A stretch of DNA of 64,000 bases. Source: Candidatus Segatella violae (GTDB lineage Bacteria; Bacteroidota; Bacteroidia; Bacteroidales; Bacteroidaceae). Under the pieces are notes generated by a model that did not search any database, was not told the DNA's origin, and worked only from the letters and a program-made list of their open reading frames with translations. The stretch spans positions 16,190-80,189 of the forward strand of contig DJSH01000006.1 in assembly GCA_002440225.1 (NCBI GenBank), given 5' to 3'. Shown here in pieces: positions 1 to 8,805 of the stretch (the first letter of the stretch is position 1; each line of letters starts with the position of its first letter). Both the position numbers and the translations under genes were made by a program.

Positions 1-2
1 GT

Positions 3-74
3 AAACTGCCCGGGAATGGCAGAAAACGGAATGTCGTGAGGCAGGATTTGGAAGAAGCCCGACAGAATTTTTAA
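3..74 (+). CDS. C-terminal tail of an unidentified gene (5' part outside the window)
   Basis: The third frame is open from the window edge to TAA at 72-74 and encodes 23 residues ending in DLEEARQNF. The basic, charged composition looks like a real protein end, but the piece is too short to assign to a family. It lies directly before the inverted-repeat element at 121-356, so it may belong to a mobile or accessory gene. That is a guess, and a chance open frame is also possible. Confidence 0.3.
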   Translation, partial: KLPGNGRKRNVVRQDLEEARQNF

Positions 75-120
75 TAGGCTTCGTTTGGGAATCCTTCTTT
101 TCCAGTTCCTTCCATTTCTG

Positions 121-356
121 TTTTCTATTACCCACTACACCCTGCCATACGTAACATGTTGAACCATAGATGGTTTAGAAGGGTGTAGTGTGCTCGCGGA
201 CATTACACCCACACTACACTACATTACACCCTTGTATGAAAACGACAGGTGTAATGTGGTGTAGTGTGGGTGCAGTGTTGGTTACGACACTACACTCGTT
301 TAACAACCTGTCTGTTAGTGGTTTACATACTGTTGGGTGTAGTGTGTAATAGAAAA
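121..356. repeat. Small element with 22-bp terminal inverted repeats and an internal 25-bp hairpin
   Basis: Bases 121-142 and 335-356 are inverted copies matching at 21 of 22 positions (core GGGTGTAGTG, outer end TAATAGAAAA). Inside, 206-230 and 248-272 pair at 24 of 25 positions around a 17-base loop, and further GTGTAGTG/CACTACAC copies occur at 181-192 and 288-296. No open frame of note lies inside. The nested symmetry suggests a non-autonomous MITE-like element or a strongly folded intergenic RNA. No clear target-site duplication is visible at the ends. Confidence 0.65.
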
Positions 357-376
357 GAGAAACTTTAGTTTTTCGT

Positions 377-3300
377 TCAAGAGTTCTTTAGCTTTTCTGC
401 ATATTCCCTAGGATAAATTCCGAATTCCTTCTTGAAGCACTTCGAGAAATACTTCGGTGTGTTGAAGCCTACTCTCGTCGCCACTTCGCTTATCAATATG
501 TTAGGGTCCGCTTGCATCATGCGCTGGGCTTCCTTCATTCGGATGGCGGTGATAAATTCTACTACCGTCTGCCCAGTGGTTGCTTTCACCTTATTATATA
601 GGGTAGATTCACCCATCGCCATATCCTTGGCAAACGACTTGCGGTTGTACTCCGAGTCGTCGAGATGCTGCATCACCATCTCAGTGGCACGAGTGATGAA
701 TGCTTGGTCCGGGTTGCTGAGGTGTGCATCCACATCGTTTTCGTCTCTTGTGTTGGTGGAGAGCGACACTTCGTTTTCAATCTTCTCTATGATGCGCTTT
801 CGGTTTGCGAGCAGGGCGTTGATGCGAACCTCCAGTTCCTCAAACTTGAATGGCTTGGTGATGTAGGCATCCGCCCCGATGCTGTAAGCATCGGTCTTGT
901 CCTCGTCCTTGTTCTTGGCGGTGAGCAGGATGACAGGCAACTGCCAGAAGCTCTTGTCGCCCTTGATTCGCTGGGTCAGTTCGATGCCGTCCATCACAGG
1001 CATCATCACGTCGCTCACTACAAGGTCGAGTTGCTCCTTCATGATGACGTTCAAGGCTTGCTTGCCGTTCTTGGCGGTAAACACATGATAGTTCTTGCTT
1101 AATACTTGCAGCATCAGCGCCAAGAGTTCTTCGTTGTCTTCCACCACTAGAATCTTGCTCACGTTCTTCCTGATGAAGATGCTCTGGTGTAAAGGAGTGA
1201 GATTCGTTTTCTCCTTCTCATCTTCTAGTGGCACAAGCTTGTTTGTTGGTGCTGTAGATTGGATAACCTCTAAATCCACAGCTTTGCTCTTGCCCGATTG
1301 GTCTATCTCTTGTGGGGCGTAAGAACTCTTCTTGACGGGGATGGTTACGATGAATGTAGTACCTTCTCCCTCGGTGCTCTCACAGAGGATGTTGCCACGG
1401 TGCAGTTTCACGAGGTCGTGGGTCAAGGAAAGACCGATGCCTGTGCCTGGTTGCTTTTGCTTGCGGTAGTCGCCATCGAAGAAGCGGGTGTAGAGATGTT
1501 TTAGCTTGTCTTTCGACATGCCGATGCCGTTGTCTGCGATGCTGATGACGGCTTGCTCCTTGTTGAGGCTGAGCTTCACGTCAATCTTGCCTCCAGCTTT
1601 ATTATATTTGATGGCGTTGGAGAGCAAGTTGTAGAGAATTTTGTCTAGTTTGTCGTTGTCGAACCAAGCCTGTCCATCCCCTCTTGTTGGCTTTTCGAGG
1701 CTCAATGTGATGCGCTGGTGTTCAGCCATCGGACGTATGTTTTCTACGGCTTTCTCCACAAAAGAAATTATGTCGTTTTTACTTACGAGCAGTCGCAGTT
1801 GTCCTGCCTGCGACTTTCTCACTTCCAGAATTTGTCGCAGGAGTCGGGTGGTGCGGCTGATGTTGCTGTCCATCACTTGGTAGTCTCCCTCGTATTGTGG
1901 TGCCATCTCCTTGAGCTTGTAGATGGTGGCGGATATGACTGTGAGCGGCGTGAGCAGCTCGTGGGTGATGTTGGTGAGGATAACGCCCATCTGCAAGCTG
2001 TTCTTCGTCTTCAGATGGTCTTTGTACCATCTGGCAGTGGCAAAGATTCCGCCTATGAACATTAGAATGTAGAGCATATAGAAGGTGCGGGAGGCATACC
2101 ATGGCGGCAAGACCTTGATGGTGATGGTGTAGGGTAAATCCTGCCAATGCCCGTAGCCGTCATTCGCCTTGATACGCAAAGTGTAGTTGCCAGAAGGCAG
2201 GTTTTGGAAAGAGGCTTTGTGTATTCCCCCATTGCAGTATTGCCAATCGTCATCATATCCTTCCAACATGTAGGCATATACGTTTTTCTCAGTGTTGCCG
2301 TAGGTGAGAAGAGCGAACTCTACGACGAATTTCTTCACTTTGGCAGGTATCGTGAGCTGACGTGTATAGTTGGGCATTTCTTTCGATATGTCTTCTTTGT
2401 CGGCTGAGTCGAGTTGCGAGAAAGGCTGGTCGTCCACAATCACATCTGTAATCACTAGGTTGGATCTTTTCTTCTTGCTCTTTCCTGATTCCTGAGAAGG
2501 TATAAAAGAGAAGATGCTAGTGCGGCTTCCGAAGAAAATCTCTTTGCCATGTTTACATGTTGTGTTGGGAGAGAAAAGCACGTCGCCGAGTCCGTCTTCA
2601 CTTGTAAAGTAGCTGATGTCTTGTGGCTTGTCGTTGTTCTTCTCCATGATGATGTGGACGAGAGCGTAGTCGGTGGTGAGCCAAAGACCTCCTAAATCAT
2701 CTTCCGTGATGGCGTGGACTCGGTCGCCAGGCAAGTGGTATTCCCGATTTTTCGGTTCAAAGCTGTCGTTCTCCTTATTATATAAAAAGAGACCACCACT
2801 ATTGGAGATAGCCCAGAGTCTGCCCTCGTAATCCTCCATACAGGCAGTAGCATCGTTTATTGAGAAATTGTGGTGCGTTGGGTTGTATTGCTTGTATCTC
2901 AAAGCCTTGTTGTTTAGAGGGTTGCCAGATACACGAATGATGCCTTCGTTGTCGGTGGCAAGCCAGATGTTGCCTTCTTTGTCTTGTGAGATATGGCGGA
3001 TGTCGCAGTTGCTGTAGTCTTGCTTGCCTTCCTTCAATGTGATGATTGAGCTATGGTTGTTGGCATCTATGGTACTCAGACCGTTACGATGCCCAATCCA
3101 CATCGTCTTGTCTCTTGACTCAAAGGTAGTGTTAACAAAGTCTTCTTTGATAACCGTTGGGTGGGTTTCGTGTTTAAGCTGGTAGGCTGGTTTCCCCACA
3201 GGCTTTACGATGACTCCATAACTATTGGTGGCAAACCAGGTTTCCCCGTTGCTTCTTCGGGTTATGCTTGATATACTAGTAGTTAGCACTCTTGCAGGAA

Positions 3301-4513
3301 TGTCGGCAAACCCGGGAATCTCTTGATTGAATAGGGTGCTGCCTGTCCTCCTGTTGTATAGGGCGATGCCGTATGGGTTCAGTCCTAGCCAAAAGTTTTC
3401 TCCATCTGTAGTGAAAATGGAGTATATGTAGTTAATGGTGAGACGAGTGTGGCTGGTGTCCAGTTCCCATAGCTTGAATGCCGATGGTTGGGTGTTTACT
3501 TGCAATATGCCATTGTTTTGGGTGCATAGCCAAATGTTGCCATAGCCGTCTGTGGCGATGTCATTGTTGAAGTTGAGCCAGTTGCCCCCAATGTTAGTGT
3601 AGCTTTTCCATTCTGAGTTTGGCGTATCTTCGTCAAGATAGCACACGCCTTCTCGTGTACATGCCCAGAGACACTTGGTCACAGGGTCATGTACAATCTT
3701 ATAGTAGGTGTCGAAATGGCTGGTAGTGTATGGATATTGGTGTATCTTAGGATGCCTGATGTTTTGAGGATTATCCATTCTGATGATACCGTAGCCCCAA
3801 GTGCCAATCCACAGGCGTTGACGATTGTCAAGATAAAGAGAGTAGGCCGAGTTGGTGGCGTTGAGTTTGGGATAACGATAGAAGGTGTGGGTTCCTCGAT
3901 GTAAGCGCAAGAGACCTGCTGCCCATGTTCCTATTATCAAATCGCCGTTCACGTCTTCCACGATGGCTTTCACGCTATAATTGTACATTGGATTTTTACC
4001 CCCCCATTCATCTATAAGACAGCTGTTCTTGCTATTATAGGTATAGAATGTTTCCGTCTTAGCATTGAAAATGGAGAGGCCTCCATCTGTTCCTATCCAA
4101 AGCGTACCGTCTTTACTTACGAAAAGCATGTAGATGATACGTTGTGATTCTTCTGGCATGAAATAGGTCTTGAATTCGCCAGTGCGTTTATTCATTCTTA
4201 CCAGTCCGTTTCGGGTACCTAGCCATAAGTTGTTGTTATGGTCTTCTGCTATGGAACGTATCGTGTTGTTAGGCAGAATGCCAGGTTGGTAGGCACTTGC
4301 CCTATAGGTCTTCACTTGATAACCATCATAGGATTTCACACCTGCGTTGGTGCCTACCCACATCATTCCTTCTTTGTCGAAGAACATGCAGTTCGCCTCT
4401 TCTGTAGGTGCAATGGTGATGGGTGGAAGATAACGATAAGGAAAATCCTGTGCCTTCGCTGTTGTGGCGAGGCATGCAAAAACGATAAGGATATATCTGT
4501 AGAGATTCTTCAT
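377..4513 (-). CDS. Hybrid two-component system regulator (HTCS) of the polysaccharide locus
   Basis: This one-protein sensor/regulator of about 1378 residues is typical of Bacteroidetes polysaccharide loci. It has a signal peptide (MKNLYRYILIVFACLATTAKA), a periplasmic two-bladed propeller built from Reg_prop repeats (many WIGT/LWLGT-type motifs), a Y_Y_Y domain and a membrane segment. The cytoplasmic part follows: histidine kinase (phospho-acceptor H851 in NITHELLTPLT, then HATPase with NLLSNAIKYN), a receiver (phosphorylated D1168 in VVSDVMMPVMDG) and a C-terminal AraC-type helix-turn-helix. The start at 4513 is preferred over an upstream in-frame ATG at 4582, because a TAnnTTTG promoter lies between them and only this start gives a signal peptide. 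It is divergent from GH16 and presumably binds an oligosaccharide released by the neighbouring enzymes. Confidence 0.95.
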   Translation of the reverse strand: MKNLYRYILIVFACLATTAKAQDFPYRYLPPITIAPTEEANCMFFDKEGMMWVGTNAGVKSYDGYQVKTYRASAYQPGILPNNTIRSIAEDHNNNLWLGTRNGLVRMNKRTGEFKTYFMPEESQRIIYMLFVSKDGTLWIGTDGGLSIFNAKTETFYTYNSKNSCLIDEWGGKNPMYNYSVKAIVEDVNGDLIIGTWAAGLLRLHRGTHTFYRYPKLNATNSAYSLYLDNRQRLWIGTWGYGIIRMDNPQNIRHPKIHQYPYTTSHFDTYYKIVHDPVTKCLWACTREGVCYLDEDTPNSEWKSYTNIGGNWLNFNNDIATDGYGNIWLCTQNNGILQVNTQPSAFKLWELDTSHTRLTINYIYSIFTTDGENFWLGLNPYGIALYNRRTGSTLFNQEIPGFADIPARVLTTSISSITRRSNGETWFATNSYGVIVKPVGKPAYQLKHETHPTVIKEDFVNTTFESRDKTMWIGHRNGLSTIDANNHSSIITLKEGKQDYSNCDIRHISQDKEGNIWLATDNEGIIRVSGNPLNNKALRYKQYNPTHHNFSINDATACMEDYEGRLWAISNSGGLFLYNKENDSFEPKNREYHLPGDRVHAITEDDLGGLWLTTDYALVHIIMEKNNDKPQDISYFTSEDGLGDVLFSPNTTCKHGKEIFFGSRTSIFSFIPSQESGKSKKKRSNLVITDVIVDDQPFSQLDSADKEDISKEMPNYTRQLTIPAKVKKFVVEFALLTYGNTEKNVYAYMLEGYDDDWQYCNGGIHKASFQNLPSGNYTLRIKANDGYGHWQDLPYTITIKVLPPWYASRTFYMLYILMFIGGIFATARWYKDHLKTKNSLQMGVILTNITHELLTPLTVISATIYKLKEMAPQYEGDYQVMDSNISRTTRLLRQILEVRKSQAGQLRLLVSKNDIISFVEKAVENIRPMAEHQRITLSLEKPTRGDGQAWFDNDKLDKILYNLLSNAIKYNKAGGKIDVKLSLNKEQAVISIADNGIGMSKDKLKHLYTRFFDGDYRKQKQPGTGIGLSLTHDLVKLHRGNILCESTEGEGTTFIVTIPVKKSSYAPQEIDQSGKSKAVDLEVIQSTAPTNKLVPLEDEKEKTNLTPLHQSIFIRKNVSKILVVEDNEELLALMLQVLSKNYHVFTAKNGKQALNVIMKEQLDLVVSDVMMPVMDGIELTQRIKGDKSFWQLPVILLTAKNKDEDKTDAYSIGADAYITKPFKFEELEVRINALLANRKRIIEKIENEVSLSTNTRDENDVDAHLSNPDQAFITRATEMVMQHLDDSEYNRKSFAKDMAMGESTLYNKVKATTGQTVVEFITAIRMKEAQRMMQADPNILISEVATRVGFNTPKYFSKCFKKEFGIYPREYAEKLKNS

Positions 4514-4552
4514 GCTTATATATTCAAGTTGGTCAATTCGAAAATGCAGATG

Positions 4553-4560
4553 CAAAGATA
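4553..4560 (-). promoter_or_regulatory. -7 element of the HTCS gene promoter
   Basis: TATCTTTG on the minus strand matches the Bacteroidetes -7 consensus TAnnTTTG and is followed by CA. It gives a leader of about 30 bases before the ATG at 4513. No exact TTTG -33 box was seen at the usual distance. Confidence 0.6.
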
Positions 4561-4628
4561 AACATAAAAAGGGAAAAATCATTTAAATATGTACTTTTTA
4601 ACGAATTGTTCCCCCGAAAACCTTTATT

Positions 4629-4663
4629 TTTGCCTATGTTGGACACAAATCGTTATAATTTTG
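4629..4663 (+). promoter_or_regulatory. Promoter of the GH16-led operon
   Basis: TTTG at 4629-4632 and TAATTTTG at 4656-4663 form a Bacteroidetes -33/-7 pair with a slightly long 23-base spacer. The -7 box runs into TTTGCACTCGACAACAA (4661-4677), which is repeated exactly at the promoter of the GH43 gene (18325-18341). This suggests common regulation of the two halves of the locus. Confidence 0.6.
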
Positions 4664-4702
4664 CACTCGACAACAACTAATGATATTAAATGTTTCTAAC
4701 TT

Positions 4703-5530
4703 ATGAGATATAAAATTTTAGGTTTATTAGGTTTGTTAAGTTTGGCTTCGCTCCAAAATCTTCAAGCACAGGTAGTGGAGGGGTATCACTTGGTATGGAA
4801 TGATGAATTCGACCATGGTGATACCCCCGATACCACGAAATGGCAGTTTGAGGAAGGTTACAAGCGAAATCATGAGTGGCAGTATTATCAAAAAGACAAT
4901 GCACGAATACACGATGGCATCCTTACTATCACTGCACGTCCTGAAGATGGTAGCAGAATAGTTGAAGGCAAAAAGCTAGAATGTACCTCTTCGAGTATCA
5001 ATACCCGAGGAAAGTTTGAGTTTCTCTATGGCAGGATGGAGGTTCGAGCTAGAATACCTTATAGTAAAGGCGCATGGCCGGCAATTTGGTTGCTTGGCAG
5101 CACTTGGGAGTGGCCATCTGGTGGTGAGATAGACGTGATGGAGTTTTATCACAAGCAAGGGATTCCTCATATCTTGGCAAACTTTGCGTATGGTACTAAT
5201 CAGCGATGGAATGCGGCTTGGAAGTCTCAGGCTATCCCTTATTCTCATTTCTTGGAGAAAGATCCTTATTTCTGCGACAAATTTCATGTTTGGCGTATGG
5301 ACTGGGATGAGAAAGAAATAAGTATCTATCTAGATGATGAACTATTGAATAAGGTGAATGTCGATGATACTCGCAATCAGAAATTAGGCGATTATAAGAG
5401 TCCATTTCGGACACCTCAATACATTTTGCTCAATCTTGCCATGGGAGGAGATAATGGCGGAGAGGTGGATATGAGTTCATTGCCTGTGTGCTATGACATA
5501 GATTATGTCCGTGTTTATAAGAAAAATTAA
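4703..5530 (+). CDS. Secreted GH16 family endo-glycanase
   Basis: This 275-residue protein has a signal peptide ending near residue 23 (LQNLQAQ) and one GH16 beta-jelly-roll domain. The family signature ExDxxE is present as GEIDVME (E142 nucleophile, D144, E147 acid/base), with aromatic substrate-cleft residues nearby (AWPAIWLLG). The length is that of a single catalytic domain without an added binding module. GH16 enzymes with this architecture cut beta-1,3-linked glucans or galactans. The neighbouring GH43, GH154, GH105 and GH51 genes favour endo-beta-1,3-galactanase on arabinogalactan over laminarinase, but that is inference. It is first in the operon divergent from the HTCS gene. Confidence 0.9.
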   Translation: MRYKILGLLGLLSLASLQNLQAQVVEGYHLVWNDEFDHGDTPDTTKWQFEEGYKRNHEWQYYQKDNARIHDGILTITARPEDGSRIVEGKKLECTSSSINTRGKFEFLYGRMEVRARIPYSKGAWPAIWLLGSTWEWPSGGEIDVMEFYHKQGIPHILANFAYGTNQRWNAAWKSQAIPYSHFLEKDPYFCDKFHVWRMDWDEKEISIYLDDELLNKVNVDDTRNQKLGDYKSPFRTPQYILLNLAMGGDNGGEVDMSSLPVCYDIDYVRVYKKN

Positions 5531-5668
5531 GCAAATGCAGACTAAAAACTGATAAAATGAGCGAAATGTTTCCTTGTTTTGTCTAATAGTTCCCTTGTAA
5601 ATTACAAAAAAATACGAATTTTGCAACAGAATTTTAGAAATAATAACTAACTGATAAAATACAACTAA

Positions 5669-8600
5669 ATGAAAAATGTAAATCTAAAAACTTCGTCACG
5701 AAGTCTATTTTTCATGATGGCAATGTCAGCAGGGTTGACATTGTTGCCACAGGAGTTGTTGGCTGTACAGAACAGTATACAGGCTGTGCAGCAGAATGGC
5801 CAGGTGGAAGGAGTGGTAAAGGACACGAATGGTGAGCCTATCATTGGTGCAACAGTCCGAGTTGTTGGTACTAAAATTGCAACAGTTACCGACTTCGATG
5901 GTAAATTCAGCTTGAATGCCAAGAGTGGTCAGAGTTTGCAGGTAACCTATGTTGGTTGCAAGCCAAAGACTGTGAAAGTGTCTCGTGGTGCCATCAATGT
6001 AGTACTTGAGGATGATTCTCAAGTATTAAAAGATGTACAGGTGGTTGCTTATGGTGTACAGAAGAAGGTAACCGTGACAGGTGCCATCTCTAACATCAAT
6101 GGTAGCGAGTTGACGAAGGTTCCAACCGGTTCCATCAACAACATGCTTTCTGGTGTTGTTCCAGGTCTTTCTTCCGTACAGTATTCTGGTGAGCCAGGAG
6201 CTGATGCGGCAACTATCTTGGTACGTGGTCAGGCTACCACCAACAATTCAGCCCCTTTGATTCAGGTGGATGGTGTGGAGCGAGACTTCAACGATATCGA
6301 CCCTAGCGAAATCGAGAGCATAACCGTGTTGAAGGATGCTTCGGCTACAGCCGTATTTGGTGTGCGTGGTGCCAATGGTGTTATCCTCGTTACTACCAAG
6401 CGTGGTAAGGAAGGAAAGGCAAAGATTTCGGCTACAACCTCTATGAGTGTTATCGTACCAACTCAAACTGTCGAATTGGCTAATGCTTATGAGTATGCCA
6501 CCTATTATAATATGCAGAAGTTGAACGATGGTGCGGCAGCTGCTCCATTTTCTGATCAGATTCTTCAGAAATTTAAGGATCATTCCGATCCTCTTCGTTT
6601 CCCTGATACAGATTGGATAGATTATTGCTTCAAGAACCATGCCATCCAGACACAGCACAATGTGAATATTTCTGGTGGTACAGACCGTATGCGCTACTTC
6701 GTGTCTGTAGGTGCCTTTACACAGGATGGTCTCTTCAAACAGCAGTCTTTGCCATACGACTTCAATTTTAAGTATCAGCGATTCAACTATCGTGCGAACT
6801 TAGACTTTAATGTTACCAAGACCACAACGATTAGCGTAAATCTCGGTGGTCGTGTGGATACAAAGAACACTCCTTACTCAGGTGAGGATAACAATCAGTT
6901 GTTCCGTAAGTTGTATTGGGCAACTCCATTCTCTAGTCCAGGTGTCATCAATGGTAAGTTCTTAAAGGCTGGTACTGATTATAATGATTGTGACAATATG
7001 CCGTTCTTGGGAGCAACAGGTCTTGACTCTTATTATGGCAAGGGATATATGTCAAAGAATACCAATACACTGAATGCCGATGTTGTGTTGAACCAAAAGC
7101 TCGATATGATAACCAAAGGATTGTCATTCAAGTTGAAAGGCTCTTATAACAGTAGTTATAGTGTTACTAAGCAGCGTGGCGCATCAGCTGCTTATTATAC
7201 TCCTGTAATGCAACCTGATGGAACAGTGGAATATCGCAAGAATGGTAGTGATACTCAATTGGGATATAGTGAGGGCTTTGGTAAAGGCCGTAACTGGTAT
7301 TTCGAGACCAGTTTGAACTATAATCGCAATTTCGGTTTGCATCATATTGGCGGATTGGTGCTCTACAATCAGTCTAAGTATTATTATCCATCCACTTATT
7401 CTTCTATTCCTAGAGGATATGTCGGAATGGTAGGTCGTGTCACTTACGACTGGAACAACCGTTATATGGCAGAGTTTAATGCTGGCTACAATGGCTCTGA
7501 GAACTTTGCCAAGGGCAAGCGCTATGGCTTCTTCCCTGCTGGGTCTATTGGTTGGATTGTCAGTGAGGAACCATTCTTCAAGCCTTTGAAAAAGGTGGTT
7601 GATTACTTCAAACTTCGTGCATCTTGGGGTCTTGTAGGTAATGATCAGATTGGTGGCAGCCGATTTATGTATCTAGCCGACCCATATTCTACAGGTAATG
7701 GTTATAACTTTGGTGTGAATACTGGCAATTTTGTAGCAGGAGCCTGGGAATCTAGCAAGAACAATGCCGATGTTACTTGGGAGAACTCTTTCAAGCAAGA
7801 CTATGGTGTAGATTTGAATGTGCTTGATAACCGATTGAAGGCAACATTCGACTACTATAAGGAGCACCGTACCGACATTTTGGTTCGTAGTGGTATTGCT
7901 CCAGGCCTTCTAGGTTTTACATTGCCTGCAGCCAACCTTGGTGAGGTGGACAGTTGGGGTTATGAGCTTTCTTTGAAATGGAATGATAAGATAGGCAAGA
8001 ACTTCCAGTATTGGGTAGAAGGTAACTTGTCTTATAACCAGAATGAAATCAAGGAGTTATATGAGGCTCCTCAAAACTATCCTTGGATGGAACAAAAGGG
8101 ACACCGTATCGGTTCTCGCTCTATTCGTAAGTTCTGGGGGTTCTACGAGAAAGATTCCGACGAGAAGTATTTCGCTGAGTTTGGTGAGCACATCCCTGAC
8201 CATAAGCAAACGCTGCAGTATGGAGATGCCATCTATGTGGATTTGGACAAGGATGGTCAGATTGATGCGAACGACCTTTCTTATGAGCTGGGGCATACCG
8301 ATGACCCGGAGTATGTGATTGGTGTCAATCTCGGTTTCCGTTGGAAGAACTTAGAAGTCAGCACACAGTGGACTGGGGCTTGGAATGTAAGCCGTATGTT
8401 GGATGAAACTTTCCGCCAGCCATTGGGAGATACAGGTCAGAAGGGCTTGTTGAAGTATCAGTATGACCATACTTGGCAAGAGGGCAAGGACAACAGTGAT
8501 GCAATGTATCCACGTGCCACCATGACGAATGCCAGCAACAACTATGCTGCTTCTACGCTTTATGAGGTGAACTCTTCGTACTTGCGCTTGAAGAATGCAC

Positions 8601-8791
8601 AGATTGCATACCATTTCGACTTCCCATTCATGAAGAAAATTAAGATGAACAACTTGACATTGGCATTGAGTGGATATAACCTCTTTACTATCACAGACTT
8701 TAAGTGGGGCGACCCTGAGTCTCGTACAAGTTCTCGTCCATCTTATCCATTGACAAGATCATTCTCTTTGAGTTTGAAGGTTGGATTCTAA
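5669..8791 (+). CDS. SusC-like TonB-dependent glycan transporter, first pair
   Basis: This outer-membrane importer of 1040 residues has a signal peptide, then a carboxypeptidase-regulatory-like beta-sandwich (from about residue 47, VEGVVKDTNGEPIIGATV), a plug domain with the conserved LVRGQATTNNSAPLIQVDG and TVLKDASATAVFGVRGANGV stretches, and a 22-strand barrel ending in a C-terminal Phe (SLKVGF). An acidic loop DLDKDGQIDANDL near residue 866 resembles the calcium loop seen in many SusC proteins. It should import oligosaccharides under TonB power with the SusD lipoprotein encoded 14 bases downstream. The 138-base gap upstream contains only a weak promoter-like stretch. Confidence 0.95.
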   Translation: MKNVNLKTSSRSLFFMMAMSAGLTLLPQELLAVQNSIQAVQQNGQVEGVVKDTNGEPIIGATVRVVGTKIATVTDFDGKFSLNAKSGQSLQVTYVGCKPKTVKVSRGAINVVLEDDSQVLKDVQVVAYGVQKKVTVTGAISNINGSELTKVPTGSINNMLSGVVPGLSSVQYSGEPGADAATILVRGQATTNNSAPLIQVDGVERDFNDIDPSEIESITVLKDASATAVFGVRGANGVILVTTKRGKEGKAKISATTSMSVIVPTQTVELANAYEYATYYNMQKLNDGAAAAPFSDQILQKFKDHSDPLRFPDTDWIDYCFKNHAIQTQHNVNISGGTDRMRYFVSVGAFTQDGLFKQQSLPYDFNFKYQRFNYRANLDFNVTKTTTISVNLGGRVDTKNTPYSGEDNNQLFRKLYWATPFSSPGVINGKFLKAGTDYNDCDNMPFLGATGLDSYYGKGYMSKNTNTLNADVVLNQKLDMITKGLSFKLKGSYNSSYSVTKQRGASAAYYTPVMQPDGTVEYRKNGSDTQLGYSEGFGKGRNWYFETSLNYNRNFGLHHIGGLVLYNQSKYYYPSTYSSIPRGYVGMVGRVTYDWNNRYMAEFNAGYNGSENFAKGKRYGFFPAGSIGWIVSEEPFFKPLKKVVDYFKLRASWGLVGNDQIGGSRFMYLADPYSTGNGYNFGVNTGNFVAGAWESSKNNADVTWENSFKQDYGVDLNVLDNRLKATFDYYKEHRTDILVRSGIAPGLLGFTLPAANLGEVDSWGYELSLKWNDKIGKNFQYWVEGNLSYNQNEIKELYEAPQNYPWMEQKGHRIGSRSIRKFWGFYEKDSDEKYFAEFGEHIPDHKQTLQYGDAIYVDLDKDGQIDANDLSYELGHTDDPEYVIGVNLGFRWKNLEVSTQWTGAWNVSRMLDETFRQPLGDTGQKGLLKYQYDHTWQEGKDNSDAMYPRATMTNASNNYAASTLYEVNSSYLRLKNAQIAYHFDFPFMKKIKMNNLTLALSGYNLFTITDFKWGDPESRTSSRPSYPLTRSFSLSLKVGF

Positions 8792-8805
8792 AAATATAGA
8801 CAATT

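Noticed and set aside
4514..4582. Upstream ATG extension of the HTCS protein
   Set aside because: It would place the start beyond the TATCTTTG promoter and bury the signal peptide.
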